37,125 nucleotides of DNA from assembly GCA_028868995.1 (NCBI GenBank), contig JAGWTH010000038.1:1-37125 (forward strand), in the 5' to 3' direction. Origin of the DNA: Burkholderiales bacterium (GTDB lineage: Bacteria; Pseudomonadota; Gammaproteobacteria; Burkholderiales; Burkholderiaceae_C). Shown one piece after another: positions 25,354 to 34,209 of the stretch. The position numbers were made by a program, and so were the translations under genes. How positions within the stretch are numbered: position 1 is the first letter of the stretch; the number at the start of each line of letters is the position of its first letter. Below the pieces are notes generated by a model. The model was not told the origin of the DNA, ran no database searches, and was given only the letters and a program-made list of their open reading frames with translations.

Positions 25354-28300
25354 ACGCCCGCGTGCCCGTGAACGTGTCCGGCGGCGGCCCCGGTGCCGCC
25401 TACGACAGCGTCGCCCGGGCCGGCAACGAGGTGGCCGGCCGGCTGGCGCAGCGCCTGGTCGGCGAGACGCAGGGCGAGGTGCTGTTCTCGCACGCGGACC
25501 GCGGCCGCTACGCCACCGACGCCTCCATCTACCAGGTCATGCCCACCGGCGTGTTCGTGCCCCGGACGGCGGAGGACGTGCGCATCGCGCTGGACATCTG
25601 CCGCGACCTGCAGGTGCCCATCGTGCCGCGCGGCGGCGGCACCAGCCAGTGCGGGCAGACGGTGGGCGCGGGCCTGGTGATCGACTTCTCCAAGCACTTG
25701 CGCAACGTGCTGGAGGTGGACGAGGACCGGCGCACCGCCACGGTGGAGCCGGGCGTCGTGCTGGACCACCTCAACGCCCGGCTGAGGAAGAGCGGCCTGT
25801 GGTACCCGGTGGACGTGTCCACCTCGGCCCAGGCGACGCTGGGCGGCATGGCCGGCAACAACTCCTGCGGCAGCCGCTCCATCGCCTACGGCAACATGGT
25901 GCACAACGTGCTGGGCGCGCAGGCCTGGACCTCCGACGGCTCGCTGCACACCTTCGGCCGCTTCGGCGAGGCCACGGGCGCCGCGCGCGCCATCGGCGAG
26001 CGCGTGCGCGAACTGGCCTGGGCGCTGCGCCCGGAGATCGAGGCGCGCTGGCCCAAGGTGCTGCGCCGGGTGGCGGGCTACAACCTGGACGTCTTCCACA
26101 ACCAGAACGAGCGGCCCTACACGGCCGACGGCAGCGTGAACCTCGCGCACCTGCTGGTGGGCAGCGAGGGCACGCTGGCCCTCACCCGCAGCCTGAAGCT
26201 GCAGCTGGCCGAACTGCCGCGCGCCAAGGTCCTGGGCGTGGTGAACTTCCCCACCTTCCATCAAGCCATGGACTCGGCCCAGCACATCGTGCAGCTGGGT
26301 GGCGACGGCACGCTCACCGCGGTCGAACTGGTGGACCGCACGATGATCGAGCTGGCGCTGAGGAACCCGGCCTTCGCGCCCACGGTGCGCGCCGCGCTGA
26401 TCGGCGAGCCCGAGGCGCTGCTGCTGGTGGAATTCGCCGGCAGCGACCGCGCCGCGCTCGCGCGCAAGCTGCGCGAACTCGAGCAGCGGATGGGCGACCT
26501 GGGCCTGCCCGGCTCGGTGGTGACGATGCCCGAGGAAGGACCGCAGAAGGCGCTGTGGGAGGTCCGCAAGGCCGGCCTCAACATCATGATGAGCCTGAGG
26601 GGCGACGGCAAGCCGGTGTCCTTCATCGAGGACTGCGCGGTGCCCCTGCAGCACCTGGCCGAATACACCGACGCCCTGACGCAGGTGTTCCGCAAGCACG
26701 GCACCAGGGGCACCTGGTACGCCCATGCCTCGGTCGGCACGCTGCACGTGCGCCCCATCCTCGACCTGCGCCGCAACGGCGCCGCGCAGATGCGCGCGAT
26801 CGCGGAGGAAGCCTCGGCGCTGGTGCGCAAGTACCGGGGCGCCTACAGCGGCGAGCACGGCGACGGCCTGTGCCGGGGCGAGTGGATCCAGTGGCAGTTC
26901 GGCTCCGCGATCGCCGCGGCCTTCGGCGAGATCAAGAAGCTGTTCGACCCGATCGGCCTGCTCTCGCCCGGCCGCATCGTCGACCCGCCGCCCATGGACG
27001 ACACGCGGCTGATGCGCTTTGCGCCGACGTACCAGGTGATCCCGCTGCGGCCCGCGCTGGACTGGAGCGCCTGGGACGTGCAGAACGACCCGGCCACCGA
27101 GCGCACCACCGCCCCCGGCACCGGCGGCGACCCGGCCCGGGGCCTGGCCAAGGCGGTGGAGATGTGCAACAACAACGGGCACTGCCGCAAGTTCGACGCC
27201 GGCACCATGTGCCCCAGCTACCGCGTCACGCGCGACGAACAGCACGTCACGCGCGGCCGCGCCAACACCTTGCGACTGGCGCTTTCCGGCCAGCTGGGCC
27301 CCGGCGGCCTGGCGGGCGAAGCGGTGCGCGAGGCCATGGATCTCTGCGTCAGCTGCAAGGGCTGCAGGCGCGACTGCCCCACCGGCGTGGACATGGCGCG
27401 CATGAAGATCGAGTTCCGCCATGCGGACGGCCGGAAGAACGGCTGGCCGCTGCGCGAGCGCCTCATCGCCCGCCTGCCCGATTACGCCGCCACCGCGAGC
27501 CGTTTCGCCGGGCTGCTGAACCTGCGCAACCGCAGCCCCCTGCTGGCCCGCCTGGGCGAGAAGTTCCTGGGCCTCGCGGCGCAGCGCAGCCTGCCAGCAT
27601 GGCGCCGCCGGCACTTCTTCAACGCCGGCCCGAAGGGCGCGAGCCGCGAGGAGCTGCTGGCCGCGGCCAGGCCGGTCGTGCTGTTCGTCGACACCTTCAA
27701 CGGCTTCTTCGAGTCGGACAACGCCGCCGCGGCCTTCGAGGTGCTGCAGGCGGCCGGCTACACGGTGCACGTCGCCTCCAAGGCCGGCGGCGGCCACGGC
27801 CACCTGTGCTGCGGCCGGACCTACCTCGCCACCGGCATGGTGGAGGAAGCGCGCGCCAGGGCCGGCGAGCTGCTGGACGCGCTGCATCCGCTGGCCGAGC
27901 GCGGCATCGCCATCGTGGGGCTGGAACCGTCCTGCCTGCTGTCGCTGCGCGACGAGATGACGGCCCTGGGCCTGGGCGAGCGGGCCGGGGTGCTGGCCGG
28001 CCAGGCCCTGCTGCTGGAGGAGTTCCTGGCGCGCGAGGCCGCGGCCGGCCGGCTGGAGGGGCTGAAGCAGCGCCTGCAGCCGCTCGCCCAGCCCCTGCTG
28101 GTGCACGGCCACTGCCACCAGAAGGCCTTCGGCGCGGTGTCGCCCGTGCTGGAGGTGCTGATGCTGATCCCGGGCGCGCAACCGCAGCTGGTCGAGTCCA
28201 GCTGCTGCGGCATGGCCGGCAGCTTCGGCTACGAGGCGGAGCACCTCGCGGTGTCCCTGCAGATGGCCGAGGCCGCCCTGCTGCCCGCCGTGCGCTCGGC

Positions 28301-28439
28301 CCCGGAGGCCATCGTGGTGGCCGACGGCACCAGCTGCCGCCACCAGATCCACGACGGCATGCAGCGCAGCGCCGTGCATGCGGCGGTGTTGCTTGCGCGT
28401 CAACTCGCCGGGCCCGGGCCGGGCACAATGCCAGGGTGA
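25350..28439 (+). CDS. YdiJ-like FAD/Fe-S D-2-hydroxyacid dehydrogenase (1029 aa)
   Basis: Fused domains are, in order: a PCMH-type FAD-binding domain (IVPRGGGTSQCGQTVG near 90, GNNSCGSRS near 169), the FAD-oxidase C-terminal domain (YSGEHGDGLCRGEW near 498), and a ferredoxin-like Fe-S domain. The Fe-S domain has CNNNGHCRK near 604 and CVSCKGCRRDCPTG near 664. Then come CCG-type Cys-rich motifs (HLCCGRTYLATG near 819, HGHCHQKAFG near 918, SSCCGMAGSFGYE near 950). Length and layout match E. coli YdiJ (1018 aa), a D-2-hydroxyglutarate dehydrogenase. The substrate here is probably a 2R-hydroxy acid, and the otnK/otnC neighbours suggest threonate or erythronate. It overlaps the gntR stop by 4 nt. 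Confidence 0.9.
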   Translation: MNARVPVNVSGGGPGAAYDSVARAGNEVAGRLAQRLVGETQGEVLFSHADRGRYATDASIYQVMPTGVFVPRTAEDVRIALDICRDLQVPIVPRGGGTSQCGQTVGAGLVIDFSKHLRNVLEVDEDRRTATVEPGVVLDHLNARLRKSGLWYPVDVSTSAQATLGGMAGNNSCGSRSIAYGNMVHNVLGAQAWTSDGSLHTFGRFGEATGAARAIGERVRELAWALRPEIEARWPKVLRRVAGYNLDVFHNQNERPYTADGSVNLAHLLVGSEGTLALTRSLKLQLAELPRAKVLGVVNFPTFHQAMDSAQHIVQLGGDGTLTAVELVDRTMIELALRNPAFAPTVRAALIGEPEALLLVEFAGSDRAALARKLRELEQRMGDLGLPGSVVTMPEEGPQKALWEVRKAGLNIMMSLRGDGKPVSFIEDCAVPLQHLAEYTDALTQVFRKHGTRGTWYAHASVGTLHVRPILDLRRNGAAQMRAIAEEASALVRKYRGAYSGEHGDGLCRGEWIQWQFGSAIAAAFGEIKKLFDPIGLLSPGRIVDPPPMDDTRLMRFAPTYQVIPLRPALDWSAWDVQNDPATERTTAPGTGGDPARGLAKAVEMCNNNGHCRKFDAGTMCPSYRVTRDEQHVTRGRANTLRLALSGQLGPGGLAGEAVREAMDLCVSCKGCRRDCPTGVDMARMKIEFRHADGRKNGWPLRERLIARLPDYAATASRFAGLLNLRNRSPLLARLGEKFLGLAAQRSLPAWRRRHFFNAGPKGASREELLAAARPVVLFVDTFNGFFESDNAAAAFEVLQAAGYTVHVASKAGGGHGHLCCGRTYLATGMVEEARARAGELLDALHPLAERGIAIVGLEPSCLLSLRDEMTALGLGERAGVLAGQALLLEEFLAREAAAGRLEGLKQRLQPLAQPLLVHGHCHQKAFGAVSPVLEVLMLIPGAQPQLVESSCCGMAGSFGYEAEHLAVSLQMAEAALLPAVRSAPEAIVVADGTSCRHQIHDGMQRSAVHAAVLLARQLAGPGPGTMPG

Positions 28440-28891
28440 CCTCCGCCGCCTGCATCATCCGCGCCGCCCTGCCCTCGGACGAGCCCGCCTGGCGCGAGCT
28501 CTGGCAGGGCTACTGCGAGTTCTACGAGACCCGGCTGCCGGACCAGGTCACCCGGCGCACCTGGCAGCGCATCCTGGACCCCGACTCGCAGATCATGTGC
28601 ATCGTGGCCGACGTCGAGGGCCGGGTGCTCGGCTTCGCCAACTGCGTGGTGCACGAGGCGACCTGGGAGACCCAGGCCGTGTGCTACCTGGAGGACCTCT
28701 ACGTGGCCCAGGCCGCGCGCGGCCAGGGCATCGCCGCCGCCCTGCTGGAATGGCTGCGCAACGCCATGCGCGCCGAGGGCTGGGCCCGCCTGTACTGGAT
28801 GACCCGCCGCGACAACGCGCAGGCGCGCCGCCTTTACGACCGCTTCGCTTCGGCCGATGATTTCGTGCGCTACGTGATCCGGCAGAAATAG
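28436..28891 (+). CDS. GNAT-family N-acetyltransferase (151 aa)
   Basis: This is a single GNAT domain with the acetyl-CoA loop QAARGQGIAAAL near 93-104 and the C-terminal NAQARRLYDRFASADDFVRY helix region. The preceding strand CYLEDLYVAQ is typical. The start is GTG 28436, overlapping the dehydrogenase stop by 4 nt. A CACAAT hexamer 6 nt upstream also allows a leaderless message. The substrate is unknown. It lies inside the putative C4-acid operon but need not act in the pathway. Confidence 0.82.
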   Translation: MTSAACIIRAALPSDEPAWRELWQGYCEFYETRLPDQVTRRTWQRILDPDSQIMCIVADVEGRVLGFANCVVHEATWETQAVCYLEDLYVAQAARGQGIAAALLEWLRNAMRAEGWARLYWMTRRDNAQARRLYDRFASADDFVRYVIRQK

Positions 28892-28904
28892 CGGACCGAT
28901 CCCC

Positions 28905-30164
28905 ATGACCTCTCCCCTGCTCCTCGGCTGCATCGCCGACGACTTCACCGGCGCCACCGACCTCGCCAACAACCTCGTGCGCGCGGGCATGCGGGTGGTG
29001 CAGACCATCGGCGTGCCGCCCGAACCCGTGGCCGGCGTCGACGCGGTGGTGGTCGCCCTCAAGTCGCGCACCATTCCCGCGCCGGAAGCGGTGGCGCAGT
29101 CGCTGCACGCGCTCACCTGGCTGCGCGAGCAGGGCTGCCGCCAGTTCTATTTCAAGGTCTGCTCCACCTTCGACTCCACGCCGCTGGGCAACATCGGCCC
29201 GGTGGCCGAGGCGCTGATGGACGCGCTGGGCGCGGCCATCTGCTGCGTGACGCCGGCCTTCCCCGAGAACGCGCGCACCGTCTACAAGGGCTACCTGTTC
29301 GTGGGCGACGTGCTCCTGAGCGAATCGGGCATGCGCAACCACCCGCTGACGCCCATGACCGACGCCAGCCTGGTGCGGGTGATGCAGGCTCAGAGCCGCG
29401 GCAAGGTGGGGCTGGTGGAGCACAAGGTGGTGCGCGGCGGCGCCGCGCCGATCCATGCCCGCATCCGCCAGCTGCAGGACGAGGGCCATCGCTTCGCGGT
29501 CGTCGACGCGCTGGACAACGAGGACCTGATGCACCTGGGCCGGGCCATCGCCGACATGCCGCTGGTGGTGGCGGGCTCGGGCGTGGCGATCGGCCTGCCG
29601 CAGAACCACGGCATCCGCCCCTCCTTCGCCGCCGCCGAACTGCCGCCGGCGCAGGGCGCGCGCGCCGTGGTCTCGGGCAGCTGCTCGGAGGCCACCAACC
29701 GGCAGGTGAACGACTTCATCGGGCGCGGGCTGCCGGCGCTGGCGATCGACCCGTTCGAGATCGCCGCCGGCCGCGACGTGGTGGGCCAGGCGCTGGCCTG
29801 GGCCGCGCCGCTCCTGGGCGAGCAGCCGGTGCTGGTCTACTCCAGCGCGCCGCCCGAGGCCGTGCGCGGCGTGCAGGAGCGCCTGGGCGCGGGCGACGCC
29901 GGCGCGATGGTGGAGCGCGCGCTGGCGGCCATCGCGCTGGGCCTGGTGGAGCGCGGCGTCGGCCAGCTGGTGGTGGCCGGCGGCGAGACTTCCGGCGCGG
30001 CGGTGCAGGCCCTGGGCGTGCGCCAGCTGCGCATCGGCCCGCAGATCGACCCCGGCGTCCCCTGGTGCCACGCGCGCGCCGAGGCCTGCGGCCGCAGCGT
30101 GCACCTGGCGCTGAAGTCCGGCAACTTCGGCACCGCCGATTTCTTCACCAAGGCGTTCCGGTGA
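28905..30164 (+). CDS. otnK: 3-oxo-tetronate kinase (419 aa)
   Basis: This is a four-carbon-acid-sugar kinase with the two-domain fold formerly called DUF1537. The N-terminal LGCIADDFTGATDLANNL carries the paired Asp12-Asp13 of the family. KVCSTFDSTPLGNIGP near 82-97 and the C-terminal nucleotide-binding stretch VVAGGETSGAAVQALGV near 357-373 are intact. It phosphorylates 3-oxo-tetronate at C4. The next gene, otnC, would decarboxylate the product to dihydroxyacetone phosphate. The otnC GTG overlaps its stop by 4 nt. A clear Shine-Dalgarno is missing before ATG 28905, so coupling to the upstream gene is likely. Confidence 0.92.
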   Translation: MTSPLLLGCIADDFTGATDLANNLVRAGMRVVQTIGVPPEPVAGVDAVVVALKSRTIPAPEAVAQSLHALTWLREQGCRQFYFKVCSTFDSTPLGNIGPVAEALMDALGAAICCVTPAFPENARTVYKGYLFVGDVLLSESGMRNHPLTPMTDASLVRVMQAQSRGKVGLVEHKVVRGGAAPIHARIRQLQDEGHRFAVVDALDNEDLMHLGRAIADMPLVVAGSGVAIGLPQNHGIRPSFAAAELPPAQGARAVVSGSCSEATNRQVNDFIGRGLPALAIDPFEIAAGRDVVGQALAWAAPLLGEQPVLVYSSAPPEAVRGVQERLGAGDAGAMVERALAAIALGLVERGVGQLVVAGGETSGAAVQALGVRQLRIGPQIDPGVPWCHARAEACGRSVHLALKSGNFGTADFFTKAFR

Positions 30165-30835
30165 GGGACGCGGTGGACGAGGCCTGGGCCCGGGAGGAGA
30201 TCTGCCGCGTCGGCCGCTCGCTGTTCGAGCGCGGCTACGTCCATGCCACGGCGGGCAACATCAGCATGCGCCTGGCCGACGGCTTCCTGATCACGCCCAC
30301 CGACGCCTGCCTGGGTTTCCTCGACCCCGCGCGGCTGGCCAAGGTGGACCGCGCGGGCACGCAGTTGTCCGGGGAGCGCGCGAGCAAGACGCTGGCCCTG
30401 CACCGCCGCATCTACGAGGCGCAGGACCTCCTGGCCGCGCCGGCGGGCTGCGTGATCCACACGCACAGCACGCACTGCGTGGCGCTCACCCTGCAGGATG
30501 CGGGGCCGGAGCTGCTGCCGGCCGTGACGCCCTACTTCGTGATGAAGGTCGGCCACGTGCCGGTCGTGCCCTACCACCGTCCCGGCGACCCGCGGGTGGC
30601 CGCTCACGTGGCGGAGCTCGTCGCGCGCTACGGTGCGCGCGGCACGCCGATCCGCGCGGTGATGCTGGCGCGGCTGGGGCCCAATGTCTGGCACGAGACG
30701 CCGGCGCAGGCGATGGCGGTGCTGGAGGAGCTGGAAGAGACGGCCAAGCTGTGGTCGCTGGCGCAGCCGAAACCGGCGCCCTTGAACGAGGCGCAGGTCG
30801 AAGAACTGCGCGCCACCTTCGGCGCTTCCTGGTGA
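30161..30835 (+). CDS. otnC: 3-oxo-tetronate 4-phosphate decarboxylase (224 aa)
   Basis: This is a class II aldolase/adducin-fold enzyme giving dihydroxyacetone phosphate and CO2 from 3-oxo-tetronate 4-phosphate. GTG 30161 overlaps the otnK stop (GTGA). The N-terminal FERGYVHATAGNISMRL is typical. Glu72 in LSGERASKT is the expected catalytic acid. His100 and His102 in VIHTHSTHC are zinc ligands, with a later His in NVWHE. Length is close to OtnC. No OtnI isomerase or LtnD/PdxA2 dehydrogenase gene is present here, so the first steps must be supplied by the upstream dehydrogenase and genes elsewhere. Confidence 0.9.
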   Translation: MRDAVDEAWAREEICRVGRSLFERGYVHATAGNISMRLADGFLITPTDACLGFLDPARLAKVDRAGTQLSGERASKTLALHRRIYEAQDLLAAPAGCVIHTHSTHCVALTLQDAGPELLPAVTPYFVMKVGHVPVVPYHRPGDPRVAAHVAELVARYGARGTPIRAVMLARLGPNVWHETPAQAMAVLEELEETAKLWSLAQPKPAPLNEAQVEELRATFGASW

Positions 30836-30842
30836 GGCGCTG

Positions 30843-30858
30843 CCGGACCGCGGTCCGG
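30843..30858. repeat. 16-bp GC palindrome after otnC
   Basis: CCGGACCGCGGTCCGG is a perfect palindrome 7 bp past the otnC stop. It could stabilise or end the operon message, but no T-run follows. Confidence 0.4.
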
Positions 30859-30863
30859 TCCGC

Positions 30864-30877
30864 TTGATCCGCCTCAA
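30864..30877 (+). promoter_or_regulatory. FNR-like box upstream of the MBL nuclease gene
   Basis: TTGATCCGCCTCAA matches TTGAT-N4-ATCAA at nine of ten positions. Its centre lies 41.5 bp upstream of the A of ATG 30912, so class II activation would start transcription at the start codon itself. The fnr gene of this window (35720) is a likely binder. Confidence 0.6.
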
Positions 30878-30911
30878 GCGGGCTGCGGCCGCCGGGTGAA
30901 AGACTGCATCC

Positions 30912-32270
30912 ATGCAGATCCAATTCCTCGGCGCCACCGGCACGGTGACCGGCTCCAAGTACCTGATCCGCGACGGCAAGGGAACGGTCCTGGTCGACTG
31001 CGGCCTGTTCCAGGGCTACAAGCAGCTGCGCCTGCGCAACTGGGACCCGCTGCCGGTGAACCCGCGCGACATCTCCGCGGTCGTCCTCACCCATGCCCAC
31101 ATCGACCACAGCGGCTACCTCCCCCTGCTGGTGCGCGAGGGCTTCCGGGGCCGCATCTTCTGCAGCGCCGCCACCCGCGACCTGTGCCGCATCATGCTGC
31201 CCGACAGCGGCGGCCTGCTGGAAGAAGAAGCCGAGTTCGCCAACCGGCACCACCTGAGCAAGCACGAGCCGGCGCTGCCGCTGTACACGCGCGAGGACGC
31301 CGAGCGCTGCCTGAAGCAGTTCGAGCCGCAGCCCTGGCACCAGGACTTCCAGCCGGTGCCCTGGCTCACCGCACGGCTTTCGCACGCGGGGCATATCCCG
31401 GGCGCCTCCACGGTGCGGGTGTCCGACGGCAAGGTCTCGGTGACCTTCTCGGGCGACGTCGGCCGCCCGCAGGACCCGGTGCTGCGCCCGCCCGAGCCCA
31501 TGCCGGCGGCGGACTATGCGATCGTCGAGTCCACCTACGGCGATCGCCTGCATCCCGCGGTCGACCCCTTCGACCAGCTGGCCGAGGTGGTCAACCGCAC
31601 GACCGCGCGCGGCGGCACGCTGGTGATCCCGGCCTTCGCGGTGGGGCGGGCGCAGACGCTGCTGTACGGCATCGAGATGCTGAAGAAGCAGAAGCGCATC
31701 CACCACGTGCCCGTGTACCTGAACAGCCCGATGGCGGCCGACGCGCTGGAGGTGTACCGGCACCATCGGCCGGAGCTGCGCCTGTCGGCCGAGGGTTGCG
31801 AGGCGATCTGCGAGTCCGCCCAGATCATCCGCAGCCCGCAGGAATCGCGCGAGCTCAACGCCCGCAAGGGCCCCATGATCATCGTCGCCGGCAGCGGCAT
31901 GGCCACGGGCGGGCGGGTGGTGCACCACATCAAGCAGTTCGCGCCCGACCGCCGCAACACGATCCTGCTGGTGGGCTACCAGGCGGGCGGCACCCGCGGC
32001 GCCTCGCTGGAAGCCGGCGCGCCCACCGTGCGCATCCACGGCGAGGACGTGCCGGTGCGCGCGGAGGTCTCGCGCATCGACGCGCTGTCGGCGCACGCGG
32101 ACGCGGCGGAAATGGAGGCCTGGCTGCGCAGCTGCCCGCAGCCGCCGCGCCGCGTGTACCTCACCCACGGCGAACCGGCCGCGGCCGACGCCATGCGCCA
32201 GCGCATCGAGCGCCACCTGGGCTGGAACGTGACGGTGCCGGACTACCTGCAGACCATCACGCTGGAGTGA
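30912..32270 (+). CDS. MBL-fold beta-CASP RNA exonuclease-type protein (452 aa)
   Basis: This is a metallo-beta-lactamase fold with the metal site His61-x-His63-x-Asp65-His66 (THAHIDHSG). Further motifs are SHAGHIPGAS near 157 and FSGDVGR near 179. A beta-CASP domain (VIPAFAVGRAQTLLYGI, SPMAADALEVY) follows, then the conserved ISPH-like SAHAD near 394 and a final THGE. This is the CPSF/YSH1-like group often annotated as RNA-specific exonuclease. The start MQIQFLGATGTVTGSKY fits the family start, so ATG 30912 is likely correct although no ribosome binding site is present. The FNR-like box suggests induction at low oxygen. Confidence 0.9.
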   Translation: MQIQFLGATGTVTGSKYLIRDGKGTVLVDCGLFQGYKQLRLRNWDPLPVNPRDISAVVLTHAHIDHSGYLPLLVREGFRGRIFCSAATRDLCRIMLPDSGGLLEEEAEFANRHHLSKHEPALPLYTREDAERCLKQFEPQPWHQDFQPVPWLTARLSHAGHIPGASTVRVSDGKVSVTFSGDVGRPQDPVLRPPEPMPAADYAIVESTYGDRLHPAVDPFDQLAEVVNRTTARGGTLVIPAFAVGRAQTLLYGIEMLKKQKRIHHVPVYLNSPMAADALEVYRHHRPELRLSAEGCEAICESAQIIRSPQESRELNARKGPMIIVAGSGMATGGRVVHHIKQFAPDRRNTILLVGYQAGGTRGASLEAGAPTVRIHGEDVPVRAEVSRIDALSAHADAAEMEAWLRSCPQPPRRVYLTHGEPAAADAMRQRIERHLGWNVTVPDYLQTITLE

Positions 32271-32341
32271 ACCTCCCGGGGCGACGCGGCCATCGCCCTG
32301 ACCGCACCGCCGCCCACGGCAGCGCCCGCCCCGAGCAGGGA

Positions 32342-32788
32342 TCACCCCGGGATCTCGGGCTCGACCAGCCGCGCCAGTTGCGCCAGCGATTCCTGCCAGC
32401 CCAGGTAGCAGGCTTCGGCGGGGATCACGGCAGGAATCCCTTCCTGCGTCACCTGCAGCTCGGTGCCGCAGGACACGGCGGCCAGGACGACGGTGGTGGT
32501 CATCTCGCCGGGCAGGTTCGGGTCATCAAAGGCGCTGGTGTAACGCAGCCGCTCGCCGGAGACCAGCTCGAGGTAGCGGCCGCCGAAGGAATGGGCGTGG
32601 CCGCCGCCGAAATGGGTGAAGCTCATGCGCCACTCGCCACCCACCCGGGCCTCCATGCGGTGCACCTGGCCCGTGAAGCCGTAGGGCGGCAGCCACTTGG
32701 CCATGGCCTGGGCATCGAGGAAGGCGCGATAGACGCGCTCGGGCGGCGCGCGCAGCACGCGGTGCAGGCGGACGGTGGTGGTGCTCAT
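32342..32788 (-). CDS. SRPBCC/AHSA1-family protein (148 aa)
   Basis: This is a single START-like domain of the Activator-of-Hsp90-ATPase type. It begins VRLHRVLRAPPERVYRAFLD and continues with AMAKWLPPYGFTGQV, GGEWRMSFTHFGG and a C-terminal GWQESLAQLARLVE helix. These small proteins bind hydrophobic ligands and their role is rarely known. ATG 32788 follows AAGGAAGCACC. It is convergent with the MBL nuclease gene, with 71 bp between them that hold no clear terminator. Confidence 0.87.
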   Translation of the reverse strand: MSTTTVRLHRVLRAPPERVYRAFLDAQAMAKWLPPYGFTGQVHRMEARVGGEWRMSFTHFGGGHAHSFGGRYLELVSGERLRYTSAFDDPNLPGEMTTTVVLAAVSCGTELQVTQEGIPAVIPAEACYLGWQESLAQLARLVEPEIPG

Positions 32789-32920
32789 GGTGCTTCCTTC
32801 GATGGCGGAGGACGACCCTCCGCACCCACGACGAAAGACTATGGCGGAAATCGACGGCAACCCGGGCCGGAAATTCCCGGATCCGCCGGCAGGGGTCCGA
32901 TGCGCGGACCGGCGCCCGCG

Positions 32921-33460
32921 TCAGCGGCGGCCCGGCAGCATCGAGCGCAGCACCCCGTCCTTGAGGAAGTAGTGGTGGAACAGCGCCGCGGCCGCGTGCG
33001 CGCCGGCCAGCCAGAGGATGACGTCGCCGAGCCAGCCGTGCAGCTCCGCGATCTGCTCACCCAGGTCGTGCGAGGGGCCGAACGGGGGCGGAATCACGAC
33101 CGCCCCCCGCAGCAGCGTGAGGGGATGGCCTTCCAGCCAGGCGCCGGTGATGGCGGAGAGCGGGACGATGAACAGCAGTGCGTACAGCAGCCCCTGGGCC
33201 GCGGCGGCCGCGCGCAGCATCCACGCCGGCGCCGGCTCGGGCTGCGGACGGCGGTCGAAGGCGCGCCAGAGGATGCGGATCACGGACAGCACGAGCACCG
33301 ACATGCCCAGCGTCTCGTGCAGCTGCCGGTCGAAGTCGCGCGCGGCCGAATAGATGCGCTCCTCCGGGCCGCCCGGCCCGTAGATGAAGGCCACCAGCAC
33401 GAGGATGGCGGTGAGCCAGTGGAGGATCTTGGTCGGGGTGCTGTAGGAGGTCTGGTTCAT
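32921..33460 (-). CDS. Cytochrome b561-type membrane protein (179 aa)
   Basis: This is a four-helix di-haem cytochrome b of the YodB/b561 type. Candidate haem ligands are His14 (KILHWLTAI), His48 (QLHETLG), His141 (ELHGWLGD) and His155 (LAGAHAAAALFHHYFLKDG). All lie in or at the ends of predicted helices. It probably passes electrons from the quinol pool or to superoxide at the inner membrane. It stands alone, 68 bp after the TauE/SafE-like gene, and may be read from the same promoter. Length is normal. Confidence 0.9.
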   Translation of the reverse strand: MNQTSYSTPTKILHWLTAILVLVAFIYGPGGPEERIYSAARDFDRQLHETLGMSVLVLSVIRILWRAFDRRPQPEPAPAWMLRAAAAAQGLLYALLFIVPLSAITGAWLEGHPLTLLRGAVVIPPPFGPSHDLGEQIAELHGWLGDVILWLAGAHAAAALFHHYFLKDGVLRSMLPGRR

Positions 33461-33527
33461 CTCTTGTTGCCTTCCGGTGCGGCCTATTGTCGCTCCTCGG
33501 CACGGAACCGTCCGCGCCGCGCCGGCC

Positions 33528-34208
33528 TCAGGTGAGGCCGCACCATTCGCCCACCCTCTGCGCCACGTCCATCCACAGGGCCCAGCCCGCCGCCAGCACC
33601 AGCAGGCCGCCGGCGACGCGGGTGCCCCAGTCCTTGCGCAGGCGGTTGCCCATGTCCTGCAGGCGGCGCAGCGCCGCGGGCGCCAGCCCCAGCGAGATGC
33701 CGGAGCCGAGGGCGAACAGGGCCATGCTCAGCGCGCCCCCGGCGGCGCCGCCGGACAGCGAGGCGACCAGCAGGGCCGAATAGAGCAGCCCGCAGGGCAT
33801 GAAGATCCACAGGGCGCCGGTGGCCAGCAGGCCGCCGCGCCGCTGCGCCAGCGGCCGCACGCGCGACCAGACGCCGCGGCCGGCCGCCTCCACCCAGGCC
33901 GGCTGGCGCGCCTGGGCGAGCAGGATCAGGCCCCACAGCAGCACCAGCACGTGGAACAGCGTCCAGACCGGCTTGAGCGCGGCGGTGTTGGAGGCCAGCC
34001 AGGCGAAGCTTTCCACGGCCAGCCCCGCGACGGCGCCGGCCAGCGTGTAGCCGGCGAACCGACCCGCCTGGAAGGTCCACATGCCCGGCGCGGCCCGAGC
34101 GCCCGAGGCGCGGATCACGCCGCCGCAGGCCGCGCCGCACATGGCGATGCAGTGCGGCCCGCCCGCCAGGCCCATGAGGAAGGCCGAGCCGGCCAGCGTG
34201 AGGAGCAT
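33528..34208 (-). CDS. TauE/SafE-like (UreH/DsbD transmembrane type) membrane protein (226 aa)
   Basis: This is a six-helix membrane protein with Cys20, Cys24 and Cys28 in GGPHCIAMCGAACGG and a second conserved FMPCGLLYSALL motif near residue 135. These are typical of the DsbD_2/UreH-like transmembrane family, often labelled sulfite exporter TauE/SafE. In Burkholderiales such genes sit beside hemN, fnr and cytochrome cbb3 oxidase genes, and a part in copper or haem-protein assembly is suspected. Its ATG begins one base after the hemN stop, so it is coupled to hemN. No cco genes are in this window. Confidence 0.85.
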   Translation of the reverse strand: MLLTLAGSAFLMGLAGGPHCIAMCGAACGGVIRASGARAAPGMWTFQAGRFAGYTLAGAVAGLAVESFAWLASNTAALKPVWTLFHVLVLLWGLILLAQARQPAWVEAAGRGVWSRVRPLAQRRGGLLATGALWIFMPCGLLYSALLVASLSGGAAGGALSMALFALGSGISLGLAPAALRRLQDMGNRLRKDWGTRVAGGLLVLAAGWALWMDVAQRVGEWCGLT

Positions 34209-34209
34209 C

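Noticed and set aside
25137..28403. Minus-strand open frame of about 1090 codons opposite the YdiJ-like gene
   Set aside because: Low-complexity antisense frame. The plus strand has intact FAD and Fe-S motifs throughout.
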